In this document: one piece after another, positions 24,311-38,700 of the stretch
How the letters are laid out: every line of letters begins with the position of its first letter
Numbering within the stretch: the stretch's first letter is position 1
Position numbers and translations under genes: made by a program
Notes under the pieces: model-generated
Seen by the model: the letters and a program-made list of their open reading frames with translations, nothing else
Database searches by the model: none
What the model was told of the DNA's origin: nothing
Assembly: GCA_005406025.1 (NCBI GenBank)
Contig: BGZK01001582.1
Span: 62,001-126,000 of the forward strand
Direction: 5' to 3'
DNA from: Eumeta japonica
Lineage: Eukaryota > Arthropoda > Insecta > Lepidoptera > Psychidae
Length of the DNA: 64,000 nucleotides

Positions 24311-27300
24311 CGAAAGATAGGTCCGTAATTTGTTACCGGTCACTTCATCGTAATATAATTAGTTTAAAAGTTTACAGCAACACTATTAAAAAATTATAAC
24401 GACACACCATGATAACTATCATTTTCAAACGTTATTTGAGATTGAATGTGATATTTTAAAATTCGATATTACATAGACAGTAGATGGCGTTTAAAAATTT
24501 TACCTCAAAAAAAGTATAATGAACCTTTCCAAATATATTATCTAAACAGGTGTGATTAGCAAAATATTCGTCGTGAAATTTCATGTGAATACCTAAAGAT
24601 AATGAATAAATGAATAAACATGATAAATGCATTGGTATTTGGCTTTATAGAACATGTGTAGAAATTATGCATGTTCAGCTCTTAATGTTATTATACATAC
24701 ATGATTGTAGATATACATTATATTATTATATATATTACATGTGTCGTTGTGACGTCGGGCGTCCGGATCGCCCGACGGTGGCGCCCCCGTCGCGGCGGTC
24801 CGGCGCCGGCCGTATGTGAAACGTGATTCTAAAGCTAATTAGCGACTAACGATACGTTTTGTATTTGTAGCGTATAAGGAGGGCTTACGGCATCGCGTCC
24901 GCGGCAACGGCTGATGGACTGTATTCAAATATTGTAGTTTTCTTTTATAGACAACAATTGTTATTTATTCTATGTATAAAAAAAAATCGATTGTCTACGG
25001 TCGAGCATCGCGGCTTGTCCAGACGAGGCGTCGTCGTTCGCACGGGCTTACAGAGACGCCATTAGTCAGTCTAAAACGTTCGCAGTGTTTGAATAATCCG
25101 ACAAATTACCCATATCGATTCAATAAACGATCCAGTATCGAAATTATCCAAGTCCTATTTTTCCAGATCGCGCACGACCTTCGCCCGGACAAGCTCGAAG
25201 TTCGCTAACGCCGCTCGACGGCACACGATATGTGCCGAGACAACAGCAGGCTTCAAATAGCCTCACGTCATTAACGGCAGGTGAGATAATGAAAGCTATG
25301 AAAGAGGGCAGTCCGTCTAGCTCCGTGCTCATCTCCAGACGCCGTCGTTTATTAACGTTCGTGCGCATGTTCGCTTTCGGAACGCACCCGTGTTCCGATT
25401 TCGGGTGAATTTTTGTAATCTCTGCGCTTGACCGACTAGTAGTGAGCCGTTGCTGCGTGTGTAAGAAATGGACTATGCTGTGCAGACGTCGAGATCTATT
25501 CTATAACGATTGCTGGAATCTAAATATGCAATTTCAAAGGAAACAAAGTCTCAACATAAATTTTCGCTCATATGTATATGTTATTTATACATAGAATATA
25601 TAAAGTTTAAACTATGGAGACTGTATACGCACGATTCTAAACAAGTGATGCGAGGTTCACATACTGATATCAATTCAGTACGTGAAAGATACAATTCATT
25701 TCACAATAAAAACGAAAAATATCACATCAAAATAACGCCCGGTTTTTACGTAGGCAGTAACGCGTTCCACCGCCGACTTTTTGATGAGCTGGTGTGGACG
25801 TTAGTTCCAAACCAGTCCAGGACGGACTTCACGCTCGTAAGTCAGTCCAGCCGACTAGCCACGCCTTCCACTTACGGCCGCAGTATTTACCTCCACCACG
25901 TCGCTCAAATCGAGCAACTGCGACTGACAGTGCGTGGGCGTTGTCGACAGTGTCAAAAATAGACAGAGAACTGACTTGATGAGTCGATCCCGTCCACGTG
26001 TACCCAGCGACCGGGGCCAAAATTCCAAGCCGCTGGGTCTAGTCAACGCCGTCGTATAAACCAGGCATAAAGCCAAAATTGTGTTCGACTTTTTAGCAGA
26101 GTCTTGCGTACCGGTTTGGTAGATCTCGACGTGCGCGCAGCTGCTCAGCGCGTCAGGAATGCCGCGACCCCTCGCGGCTCAACGTCTTAGATCGTACGCT
26201 ATATCTATACATAGATACATTTTATTACATTGGTATTATTGTTAAGAAAGATTTTTACCTATTTGTGTATTTCGGGACTCGCGTTAAGTGAGCGGCGGTA
26301 TTCGGTTTAGGTTTATTGTAATCGAATGACGAACGACAATAATAAGACAATAATTTACATAAATAATTTACAATTAAATGTTAATACATAATTAAAATAA
26401 TACGACTTAGCGTACATAGAGACAAATGAATTTACATCGATGATAATGACGAAAGACAAACAAAAGGTTTTTTACATATTTAGAAACATCAATGTCATTA
26501 TATTACAATAAATTAGACATTCCATGTAAATATTTTAAAACGATATTGTATCATCGTTCATAACGATAGCATTATTTATAAATGATACATTAAACCTGCT
26601 TAAATTATCTGTGCCAAAAAATAAAGGTTTTCAAAAGCGACGGTGTAAGCAAAACAAAGGTGCGCCAATGGACAAGCAATTCTACTTTATACGAGGTGAT
26701 ATAATTTAAATTCGGCCACCATTAGACCGGCGTGTCGAGTTTATTTATTTGTATAGTCCAAATTTAAGTCGGTATTCACTTATACATGAATTTGTTTCGC
26801 ATAAATAATCAGTTTAAAATAAAGTACCTGGATGACCGAGCTTTGCAGGTTTATGAAAAATATTTTTCGATTTTACCTTGTTTTTTTCAAAGATCTTTTA
26901 GATGTTTTAGGTAAATACGTAAGTTAAAAAGATACATATTTTATCAACAACATAAATAAACAATTGATTTTCTTGGTCTAACTTCAAACTAAACACTCAT
27001 TGGCTTAGTGTTGCTTAACAACGCCATCTATTTTCAAGTAGCTTTAGTATTGCTGTGTCGGTAAAGCAGTTAGTTGCTTTCAATAATAATTTTTCTCACA
27101 AAAAAAAAACTCTTTCTGACAAAAGAAGAAACTTGAGAAACAAACTAAAAAACTTGAAAAAAGTAATCATATGAAATCGAACCGAAGCCTTCTGGATTCG
27201 GGACAATCCGATTTCCCAACTGTGCTATTGTAATATTGTCCATAGTGACTAAATATACCTTCGCATCGTAATTCTTTGCCTGAAAACACGAATAAATCGA

Positions 27301-29895
27301 GGTTTTCTAAAAATGATAGCTTGATCGATCTATCGCCCCCGAAAGCCCATGCCATACTAAATTTCATGGCAATCGTTGGAGCCGTTTTCGAAATTCTGAT
27401 TATATATGTACAATAATTGTTCATTTAAAGGTATTATTACATTTATGATTTCTTACCCATGAGTATAAGACGTTATTAACATACATTACAAACACCCGTT
27501 TGTAGGTATTTATACGACCGTTGAGTAATTAAATAGTTCTATCAAAACAAAATGCATTACAACACAGCGTTGGGCGGCTGATCAGCAGACTTCTGTGTAG
27601 TTTAACAAGCGATAAGAACCTCACGAAGTCCCGAACTGCGTTATAAAATTGTCCGAAAAACCATAAAGGCGCTATCATACTGGATATTGCACTTTAATTT
27701 AACGACATTTTCATTTAAACTTAAAGTGATATTTATGCCTATTAATCCTATCCTGTAGCATTATGAAGCAATGTCGTTCACATAGAACTATATATAGATT
27801 TGTATAGAACACGTGTTACTAGGACTGACATATATATACCTCATTTTGGGACGTTTTGCACGAAATAGGCCTATTTATAAACGAATATCAATACGATACA
27901 AACTGCAGTTTCGAAAAAAATCAATGCAGTAGAAAAGGTTAAACGCATTTTCCAAAGCAGTTCCTAGACGAGCATATACGTTAAGAAATCACAGTCGATT
28001 TTTGCAGAGAGAACTTATTTTGAATCTAGAGGAAATGAAGGGTTATATTGATTTAATATGTTAAACTTTTAATATAACGAATATTGTTAATTATTTAATA
28101 ATAATGCTTACTAAAGCTATAATATTTTCAGTATTGATAACGGAATTTTGAAATAGAATCATGAGCATAACGAGGAATTCAAAACATGCAAAAACTTTGG
28201 TCTCGTATGAAATACAATAAACTACTTTTCGCTTCACCAGCAAGGAAACATTTAATAGTAAGTTTATTATCTCTTAAAAAATATTTATTCTACACTACAA
28301 TGTACTAAATACTTCTTTCTTGATTTAACAATAATCATTGTTATTCAGTCAGTCACAATACTGGACAAAGACCGAAAATATAATTTGCTAATAAAACTGC
28401 GCGAAATTAGTTTCAAAATGTGATCTAATATTGTTAGCCGATTTGCAAACGCAATACGAATCATTTTCTCTGTCTAGAGAAAAAACAAACATTTTCTGCC
28501 AATTGTCTAGTTCCAAAAGCGATTCAAACGTGTTGAAGAGGTCAAAAATAATTCCTAATGCTGATTAATTCTTTTTCCAAGGCACCTAACTAATACATGA
28601 TGTCCTAAATAATTCATGAAATATACGAATTAACAACAATTTTTACCTATTCATGTATTCGTGTGAGACAATATTATTCGTGGCCCGTCTACTTAAGTGT
28701 TGTTGAGTGATGAAGACTTTTAATTTTAGTAGTGTTTCATGTATTTCAAGAAATGAACTTTTTAAGGTATATTAAATATCTATAAGTAGGCAGATGCAAA
28801 ACGTAAACCGCTCACATAACGCGAGTCGTACTCGGCCAACGTCTCGAGTCAATTGTTAGGAAAATACATTACAATAAACATCAATTAAACAGTCAATAAG
28901 GGCGTTACTATAGCAAATGATACGCGTCGATCAACAATAAATATATTGTACTACATAAAAAAAAAATCATTCGACAATAATATACCTAGCGTGACAATAA
29001 TAATTTAACGAGTAGATTTCTATGAAATGGTTTATATTACAATTTACAATGTCTTTTTTAATCGGTGTGGACGCCCGCGCCGGGCGCCGGATCTCATACG
29101 TCGTAGCTCTAGGTGTAAACGTTGTGACGTAATAAGTACTGTAAAAAAAGATATCCTGTAGTCAGAAAATAGAAACGCACAATCAACTCCGTATTCGGAA
29201 CACGACTCGAACACTGCTCGCTACATATTAACTTGTAAATTGTTAATTTCATTTGTTCAAACATTTCGTGCTTGTAATGTATGCAAATAATAATAAAATT
29301 GACTCTCTAAAAATTTTTAACAGCATATTTTGACAGAATATTTTGGAATAACGTCTACATTAGTTGCCGTTTACAATTATATCTACTCGTATGTATTTTT
29401 GTGGAGTTTGATCAATTGTGTAAAACGGCTATACAGTCGTTTATCCAAGAGTTAAAACGTTTCCAATTGCTAATTATAATTGTATTTAATGGACACCATA
29501 AAACAGACCAAACAACAAATCAAATATCTAAATAACATCAGAGAGCGCCGGACTAGTCGAAAAGGAATACATATTAAAAGTCAACATTTTAACATCCCAT
29601 ATGAAAAGAATATTTGAAAAACCAATAAATGAACATAAAAAAAGAAAGTTAGAACGGGAGATGTACAAATGCGAATATTAAGTAAAAATTACATAAAATA
29701 ATCGCTTAATTTCGTTTAAAAAAATTTTCAACTAACTTTTGAATCGGTTAAAAAAAAATCGTCTCCTTTTCAATTTAATCTTCGCATTTATCTTATATGG
29801 GTTCGAATTTACTTTTCGTAACTTTACAAAAAATTGAACCGTAACGATGTCTACAATAAAGAAAACATTATCTTCAAACGTACCACATGTAATTT

Positions 29896-29900
<5 letters not shown>
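24311..29900. other. Intergenic, scattered CpG-rich pockets, no gene seen
   Basis: GC-rich pockets occur at 24745-24815 (with a 9-bp-arm hairpin, 24753-24761 / 24769-24777), 25000-25460 and 25740-26170. A 150-codon + frame at 25510-25962 has no family resemblance and no clear start. GTAAGT at about 25839 could be a donor of an unrecognised exon. Sequence from 26200 on is AT-rich and featureless. Confidence 0.35.

Positions 29901-29957
<57 letters not shown>
29901..29957. repeat. TA dinucleotide microsatellite
   Basis: An uninterrupted (TA)n run of about 28 units, flanked by further TA-rich sequence. Confidence 0.95.
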
Positions 29958-29963
<6 letters not shown>

Positions 29964-32900
29964 TTACGAACACGCGTACCTATCGCCACATCACACTCCG
30001 CAAACCTACTATCACTTTCAGCAAAAGAACGCATAGGTAGTAAAGTTAAAGTCAATCGTAATATATTACTCGAAAATGTGAAAAATATTTAACTCATATA
30101 TAACATTACATGCATGATTTAAACAAAAACGTTTCTTTAGTTTCTAGAACTATTGTTTGTTGTAGTAAATGTGACATCAATGTATATCAAAAATGATTGT
30201 CTATTTTGCTTTTCTTTTATTCAATCAGTGTTCGGGTCGCGTTCCGTCCTTTACATGGTATATAATATATATATACTTTATATAACCGGTGTCGCGAGTA
30301 GCAAATAGCTTATTTTAGTATACATTACGCCAAAAGTCTTAGAAGACGAAAATTTTATACTACGGTCATTTCCATCTTGTTTTTCTTCATTATCACATCC
30401 AAAGGGTATGTCAATGAAATGTTAAAAATGTAGATATTTAAAAAAAAAAAAGATGAAAATTCTATTTATTATATACGTTAAATACTTGAAATTATATTTA
30501 CTTACTATTTCTTACAAGATCTTTATACAGATGAGAGATTATACTTAGATGCTATTGAAGCTGTTTGCAATTTTAGACGAATCAGCAGAAAAAAAAATAT
30601 ATAAGTAGCTTACGATGTCTCGACAAAAAAAAAATAAGAAAAAAATGTGAATGTATTGATTTGTCGCTTGTTTAAATTTAGATATGATTGGTGTCGAATA
30701 AGCTTAGCTATTTGGAGTTTATAAATAAATAGAATATGTTGATGGGCATTAAGTGTGAACTGCAATGTAGTAATTGATCTTATTTTCCACTGTCAGCTAT
30801 TATGAAATTGTGTATTCCTTTTGCCGAATTAAGCGACGCGGCGGCGGCGTGACGCTGGCGCGCGTCGCTTGTACTTCATGTCGATTCTATTGTGTAGCGT
30901 TACTTTGTCCCTCATGCTTGAATAAACTGTTGCATAGAACATTGGTTTTTCATTTACTTCCATGAAATAAGCCTTACGACTTGTTTAAACATTTTCTTCT
31001 TAAAAAAAAAAAGGCGTAGGTAGTTAAGGATCTCCAGTTAGTATCAGATTTGCATCACTAAACTGATTATTTTAGATCGGAGGGCTTGTGCAGTACACCC
31101 GTGCACCGGCCCAATACGGGTTGCAAGATTTAAAAATTTTAATTTGACGGCCGTCAATGCATCCGTAACCAAAATTCTAAACCAACTAGCAACCTTGCCT
31201 TTGAAGGCAACACATTGACCACTTGGCAATGACGATTTTCAGTCCAAGATTATCTCTATTATTCTAATTAATTAAAATCGGTGAAGTATCTACTTGATAA
31301 AATCAAATACCTTGTGACTAAAATAAAACCATTTTTAATTAAGAATTATGTACAAAGAAAATCCAATGATGCACATTCAATAATGAATCTATTATGACCC
31401 TACAATATTGTACCTAATGAAATACCGCGTCTGGAGTTCGAGTATTGACACAGGATGAAAAAAGAACACACGCGGAACAGCAGAAGATATTAATTATTAA
31501 AGTAATATCAATTGGTCACACTTACTCGTTAAAACACTGATCATCAAAAGAAAAGTAGTTAACTCGTCAGCACTCCATACATAAAACCTTCGGCGAGTGG
31601 TCTCGCTGTTAAAAAAAATTATCATTTATAGAAACAAAAATATAAACATATCACTTACGACGTAAACAAACAAAATCTATTGTAATTTGTAACATTCCAA
31701 CCAATTGAAATACATAAAGATGGAAACAAACGCCCACGTTTTGAGACTAAATATAAGCACACATTTTTCAATAATATTGGAAAATAGAGTATTATTAAAT
31801 TACTTCATTTATGAGCGTAGTTCGAAACGATATTATCAATGTACTAATTTTGATAACCCCGTATAATTGGTGACGTGACATTTTTAATTTCTTTTATTTT
31901 TAATAATTATTTTTTTGTGCATTACTAAGATTCTGTTACCATATTATCGTATATACAAATTAATATGGAAAATAGCATTAATTCGTATTACCAATTTACC
32001 TTTATGCGAAAGATACACTTAAGAGATACACCAGGAATACAAAAATGTGGCGAGTCCTTCAACTACAATCTGTGAAAGTATTGGGCGAGCTCACCGTATC
32101 CCATGAGGATTTGTGCTAACCAGGACGCCATCTCAAAACCGAAGAAGAATGCTTATTCTGTTAGACAAACGTAGTACCTAATCATTCCCCCTATATCTCC
32201 ACGACGGATTGTCGACGCCACGAGTCCAGGCTCGCCACTCCGATAACCTTTCGCGGGATGTTGGTAAGCTCGTAATTTTCTCCGAACCTAAAATAGGCTC
32301 GACAACTAAAAAGCGAAAACATATCACCAAGGTCGTATAGTTAAATGCAACATCGCGCCATCTACCGGACGTCGATGTTCTCGATTAAATTCGCTCTAGT
32401 GTCGATTTCAGAACGCTATTTGTCAGGTGGTTCTTAGTTCCCCTTTCACCCTCCACACCGCTGTATACATGGGAAAATCTCAACTTCGTAGACCGTACGG
32501 AAGAACTCGAGGCGAAGACCGACTTCGAGGACTTCACACGCCTCTATTTTGTGAAGACGCCACCGACTTTTCCCTCTATACAACTGCTATTCGTGTAAAT
32601 TGTCGAACGGACTATGGCGAATTTTGTGGCGCCAGTGGCGGCGCTAGGCGTCGGCGACGTCGGCGACCGCCGACGGCCTCGCGCCTGAAGGGGCCTCGCA
32701 AACAAAAAAGTTTTGCCTACAAGTTATTAAAAAGAGGCCTCGCAAACCTGATGTCGCCGACGTCCACGAGTGGTGTAGCGCCGCCACTGTGTGGCGCTTC
32801 CCGCACTCTTACCGTCGAAAGGAGAATGTAACCTTCCGGAATGCATGACATTGTGCATTATGCGATGGTGTCCTGTGGAGCGCCAACAATTTTTCGTACA

Positions 32901-35546
32901 CCCAACTTCTTGGTCGCTGACAAGCCTAGGCTTGTAAGTGCCTAGGCACGGCACGTACAGGATAATCGACTCAAAACACATGTACGGTCTTCACGATATT
33001 CCGATTCAGAGCCCATGTCGCTATGGCAACTCCGGCAATGTCTTTTATAATTAATACGCATTGCCTTTTTACATGCCTTGCCAATTTGGGAAAGGAATGA
33101 GGTTTATTCATAGGATCTACTTTTAGAAACAGTTTCATTAAGTTTAAATGTAACGTTTATAATTTTTTGAGGATGTCAGCTTCTTGTCTATCGCGAATCT
33201 CAACCTCGTCTGTCAAACTTATTTATTCATGTATATAATCAGTGTCTTATTAATCGAATTCTTGCTATCTCGGAAAAGGGAATCTAAAAATGATATTCCA
33301 AAAGGTTGGACGGGCTATTGAGACTTAAACACAAGGTTATCGAAAGCCCTCAATATTTGTATATACACTATCAATATTTTCTTTCGGAAATTCAATTAAT
33401 GAAGTAATTAAAGGCACTGAGGATCCTTATTATGGCATGAAGCCATACTACGTCGCATGAAACTGCAGCAAAATATGCCAATGAAGTCGCCCAACTATCG
33501 TTTTTTCCTTATCTTATGGGCTTCAACTTCTGACTGATGTACTTATCAAGATTATTTTTTTCGTTAAGATACGAAAAGTATCCCAGTTCGAAACATTTAT
33601 CACCACCGTAAACATATACAAATTTCAGAAGAAATCAGTCTATCCAACGTACGAAATGCTAATAATACCATTTTAACTTCAATCCTTGTGGAAGGCGGAC
33701 CATCAGAAGCACTAACTGAAACATAACTCCTGTCACTTTGTCTTCTGAATGTTTTACGATACAAATCTTCAGTTTCCACACAGTCAAAAAGAAAACAAGG
33801 TGTCCGCACAAAGGTGGTAGGACTTAATTGAACAACAAATTGTCTAATATACAATTTCAAAAATATGTTTTCCTCGCTATATATATAGGCCATTCCATGG
33901 ACTGTTTTAGGAGGCGCAAAACCACTTCCTACTTATTATATACGCATTCGCCACAGCTCTTTTCCAAATTTCTTTGGCCTTTACACGCCTCCTTAGAGTC
34001 GCGTTTAGAGTCCGTCTCTTAGTTTGTACATCCTGTTTGAGCGACCACACCAGAGAGGTTCCAGTCATCGTTCGGAAAAAAATCTCGAATGTCAGCACGA
34101 CGTGCTCGCCAGAGGCAATCGGTCTTTTGGTCTATAACATCAGCAAATTGATAGCACGCATACAGATTTCACCATCTCGACGGTCAAACCACATTCGTTT
34201 ACAACGTTCTCGAATACCGAATCTTTGCAGTAATGTAGATAGATGTACCTGAAAAAAGTAAGTTTCGGATCGCCCTCTAGCCACAGGGACAACGGCACTC
34301 CTCAGATGACCTCTAAAGAGACGGTCTCTCCACATATTTCATTGACGAGAGCACTCACTCATACAGTCTTGTACAGCTTTGACAAGCACATTCAGTTTAT
34401 TTACTGAAATTTTACCGTCACACATCATTCCAAACGAAGTGCTTCGGAACGACCAGAAATTTGATTCGGTCTTCTTCAATAATGCAAGTTTTATATTTTC
34501 TCTTCACAGGGACGTCTTTATCTTTTGTGTTGTTCTTTAACTACAAAATCACAAAATCTTTAATAGGACGATTGAAACACAAAATATTTGTGAAAGATTT
34601 TACTAGGCCGTATATTGTTTACAGATCCACATAATATCAACAATAAAAACCGTTAGACAATACATTCTGCTATCAGAGCTCTATCATAAAACATCTAATT
34701 CATACAAATCCGAATGCATCGGGTACACTGCACGCCTATCATATTCTCATTAAGTATTTAGTTCAAGCTAATTTACTCTTTGAGAATATATAATTATTTA
34801 TTATATAAAAGTTTCGCGTGAGAATCACAAATACAAAACAACAATGATTAACTATAGTAATATCCATAAACAACTAGTATTAACTATGTGTGGAAACTTT
34901 AAATTGACAAATTGCCAGTTGTGTCTGTCCGTACGTGCGACGCTGAACTATTGCTTGGATTTTAATAACAATATTTTCTTATTACCGTCTCAGAGAAAAG
35001 CTTTCATTCCTTATTTTACTGAAAAATAGAAATAAAAACATTTACACTAGATCTAGTGCCATTGACAGATTTCCTCATTTTTAATTTAATGAAATAACTT
35101 CATTCCAAAAATTCTGAAAAACATGGATACAATGCTTATCTACTAAAGCTTTCCACTAAATTTCTGACGACTTCCAAATTTGATTGGAATTCAAAAACTT
35201 ATTTATATAAGAGGTTATAAATTAATACATCATACAAATGATGAATGTGCCGTTTACCACTCATTCATAAGCCAATATTACTTAAAAGAACGGGCAATAA
35301 CCTCATTTCAAATGTAGTTATATATAATACCAATTAAATATAAAAATATATATGTATTATAAGAAGAAACACGACTTGAAGTCGAGCTGGTTATGTCCAT
35401 AAAAAATTGCCCTCTGAATATTCCCACCTATTAAACAGATCGTGTAGATATTCCTCAGCTATGTGGCAGCCCTTTGCACATGTGTACACACCCAATTATG
35501 GCTTTTATATGAGTTTTAGTCCTATTTATTTCAACAAAATCAACTC
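29958..35546. other. Intergenic; mixed-composition block at about 32060-34400
   Basis: No host exon is supported. From about 32060 to 34400 the base composition is more balanced than in the flanks, with a GC-rich core at 32600-32820 containing GGCCTCGCAAAC twice (about 32691 and 32739). Several broken frames of 60-134 codons occur on both strands. This looks like a decayed long element, perhaps an LTR retrotransposon, but I cannot identify a reverse transcriptase, integrase or gag motif. Confidence 0.3.
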
Positions 35547-35704
35547 TACAGTACATCGCACGAAACATTGCCACTGTGAAGTTTGTCACGAAAGCGTCGC
35601 AATAGCGTAAAATAAGAACACGACAGAGAAGAAGGAAAGGTCAGGGAGCGCAATACCTGCGCAGTACATCATACGCAGCCAATTCAGTACAAATATTTCG
35701 CGGC
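35547..35704 (+). mobile_element. MITE family A, copy 3 (degraded right end)
   Basis: Left end TACAGTACATCGCACGAAAC and body CACTGTGAAGTTTGTCACGA match copies 1 and 2. The right inverted repeat is diverged (TATTTCGCGGCC in place of AGTTTCGTGCG). Confidence 0.7.
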
Positions 35705-38700
35705 CATTGAGGAATAATTAGAGTGTATTTTAAAGTACATGTTTAATACATGTTCATGTAATACATGCAGGTATAGTTTAATACATGCGTGTATATATAA
35801 TATGTATATTTGCACATAAGAAATAACTAAACTGCCACAGGATTTATCGTATCCTTAATATTAGCAAATATTTTGAAAGCCAACAGATATTCATTTTTCT
35901 AACAAATTGAGTCTTTACGACTGAACAGAAAGGACAACTACAATCAGTACAGTCTTACAATACCCATAAAATTCATATTTAAACTGTCCTATGTTTGATA
36001 TTCAACTTTTTTTGTACTATTCGACCCAAGGGCTGATCAACAAATGATGAATTTTTCAATGCAACTTAAAACCTATCTCGATACATCACATTTACAATTC
36101 TAGAGCCTTTTATGTGACTTCTGTCGAGAGCAAAATTTTCATCACAATCAGAGTCTGAAATCGAAACATACTGCGTATGAAGTGATAGTGACGATTTTTC
36201 GCGTTGACTAAATTAAATCAAGAAATGATAAACGACAGCCCCATTAATGGGGACACTAGGGAGAACGAAAGACATTCTTTCTTTTCTAGATACACAACAA
36301 ATTATTTAATTAATAACCCAAACAACTAAAGGTAAACAAATTTCTCTATATTCTTTATCGATTAAAATCAATAAAATACTTATTAAGATATGGTTAAAAG
36401 AAGAGCTTGTTTATTGAATCAATAAAGGACAAATAAATACAATGACGAACATACAATAAGAAACCAATTATGAGCTTTCGATCATGGATGTGCCCGAATC
36501 TTGGCAATCTCTTATTTTTGCAAATAACATAATTGGTCCATTAATGTAATGCTATCAACATTGGTTCTGTCAAGTTAATGTATTTGTATCAGTGTAGGAT
36601 ATTATGAAGATGTTAAATTATTTTAATATCTACATTTACCATCTCAATGTCTAATGTATATATAAATGTACTTTTTTGAAATAAAGACAGCAATCAGAAA
36701 TTTAGCGGAAGGTTAAGGAGATCTCAGTACATACGGTACGTGTATACGCAGGCCCCTAACAAATGAGTGCTTACATGTAACGCGACGATTGTGATTTATT
36801 TCATAAGGGTGAACTTAATTAATTTATTGTCACACTTCAACGCCAAGCGACAACTGCCGGCTGCTTTCTAGCACTATCGGTGCGCACGCGGGCTGAGTTA
36901 GCAAACCGGTTATGTATTCGGTTAACACAGCCACGTGCAGTTCACGTGACCGATTACAGTTAAAACAAAAAATTGACAGAAAACAATCTCTGGCTTAATA
37001 TTCATTTCCTTTGCTTTGACATTCGTTCATTCCTTTTAGTACTTCTTTTTGGTAATGAAATTAAAATCGGAACGTACCTCATCTATTTATTTTCTGAAGA
37101 AGTTTTCTAGCTTTTTTTTTTGATGGCTTGTACGTCTTAGTTTGGAATGGATGTTGAAAAAGTTCTTTTAATCATTAGAGATTAATTATAAAAATCTACA
37201 ATAAGAATCAAAATTATACCTTATTAACTACTATATTTCAAAATGAAGACATTTTCGTAACATTCCTTGCATTCGAAAATATACTTGAACAATGTTTATT
37301 AATGTAAACGTATTGAAATTAAAAAAAAATCGTGTGTTAACTCAAAATCATTTCAAATAATTTCAAAAAACATATATATTTTTTATAAATTAAATTGTAA
37401 GAAACCTATATAGACTCGTTTTAAGACTACAGATATAATTTGATTGCCCACGGGCGCTTCGATGGCGCTATACGGAACGCACTAGCGACCGATGTCATAG
37501 CTAATGCCGTCCGACCCGCCAGCATCGCGCTGCACTCGGGAACTTAACACATCCACCATCAGTCTTGAGTAGTTTATTAAATCGACGAGTTCACGATATT
37601 CGAGAGGCCGATAAAAAGGAAGGACGTTCTAACAAAAATGAAGCATTAGTTTTTGCAAATTATTGTTATAAAGAAGCCTTACACCTCCCTTACAGATCAT
37701 AACGCAGTCTCTTCTACTAAAATTGACAACAATCGTCTGTCCTATCCTCAGACCGGTCTATCGCGACACCATTTCCTATATGAACGATGTAGCTCGACAA
37801 TGTTCACAATTTTGTTGCATAAATCAACGATCACCTCGTTAGGTACAATGTTAGTACGCAGAATTAACGAATAGGTATGATTACACTAATGATACGACTG
37901 TTAATTGTTTTTGCGTATCTTTGTACATTTCGCATTTTTTAAATTATGCAAGAATTAATATTATTACATATAGGAATACATTATTAATATTTTTGCTTAT
38001 AACTATTTATATATTCGCTTAACTACAATCAAGCTTAATTATAGACGACGAGTGGAATCACCGAAACGGTTTCTAATCACACGATTCGCTAAACTCTTCA
38101 TTATTATTTTAAAAAAAAAACAACAAACATTATAATAAGAGTTTTTGAACAGCTTTAGTGTGACATGTTAAATTTTGTTTAGAAATCAAGAAAATTTAAA
38201 TACAGTCACTTCTATTAACATTATCGCTAATCGTAAAATTCAAAATGAAATGAATTAACACAAGTCGTTAAAGATTTACTACTTTTATACATGAACAACA
38301 CTACACACACTCCCTCTTTGTATTCATTTGAGAATGGAAACTAAATTAACAGTGTCAATCATGGATATGACTGTAAGACGCCAACTTATGTTATTTCTTT
38401 ACATTTTAAATTTCGTCATAAACGATAGCGCTAGGAGATAGTGACTTCGTCTATATCCACGGGTAGCGTTTTGATTTGTAACAACCGCAACATGTTTTAT
38501 TCTTTGCGAATTTTGCTAAGGTATCATTATTTTTATTGGCATTGTGATTTTTATGAATCTTTTCAGCGATGGCGAGCACTCTATATAATTGTTCATAAAT
38601 TTGCGAAATAGCATATTCAATACATGTTTATTGTCTATCGTAAACTAGGCCGGCACAGAACAGAAAATAAAAGAAGAGAAGGAGCAAAAGTGCTACGTCG

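Noticed and set aside
29834..30092. Two + frames with long Ile-Tyr runs
   Set aside because: They are translations of the TA microsatellite.
32427..32831. 134-codon + frame with an Arg run
   Set aside because: It crosses a GC-rich low-complexity core and a short direct repeat; no recognisable domain.
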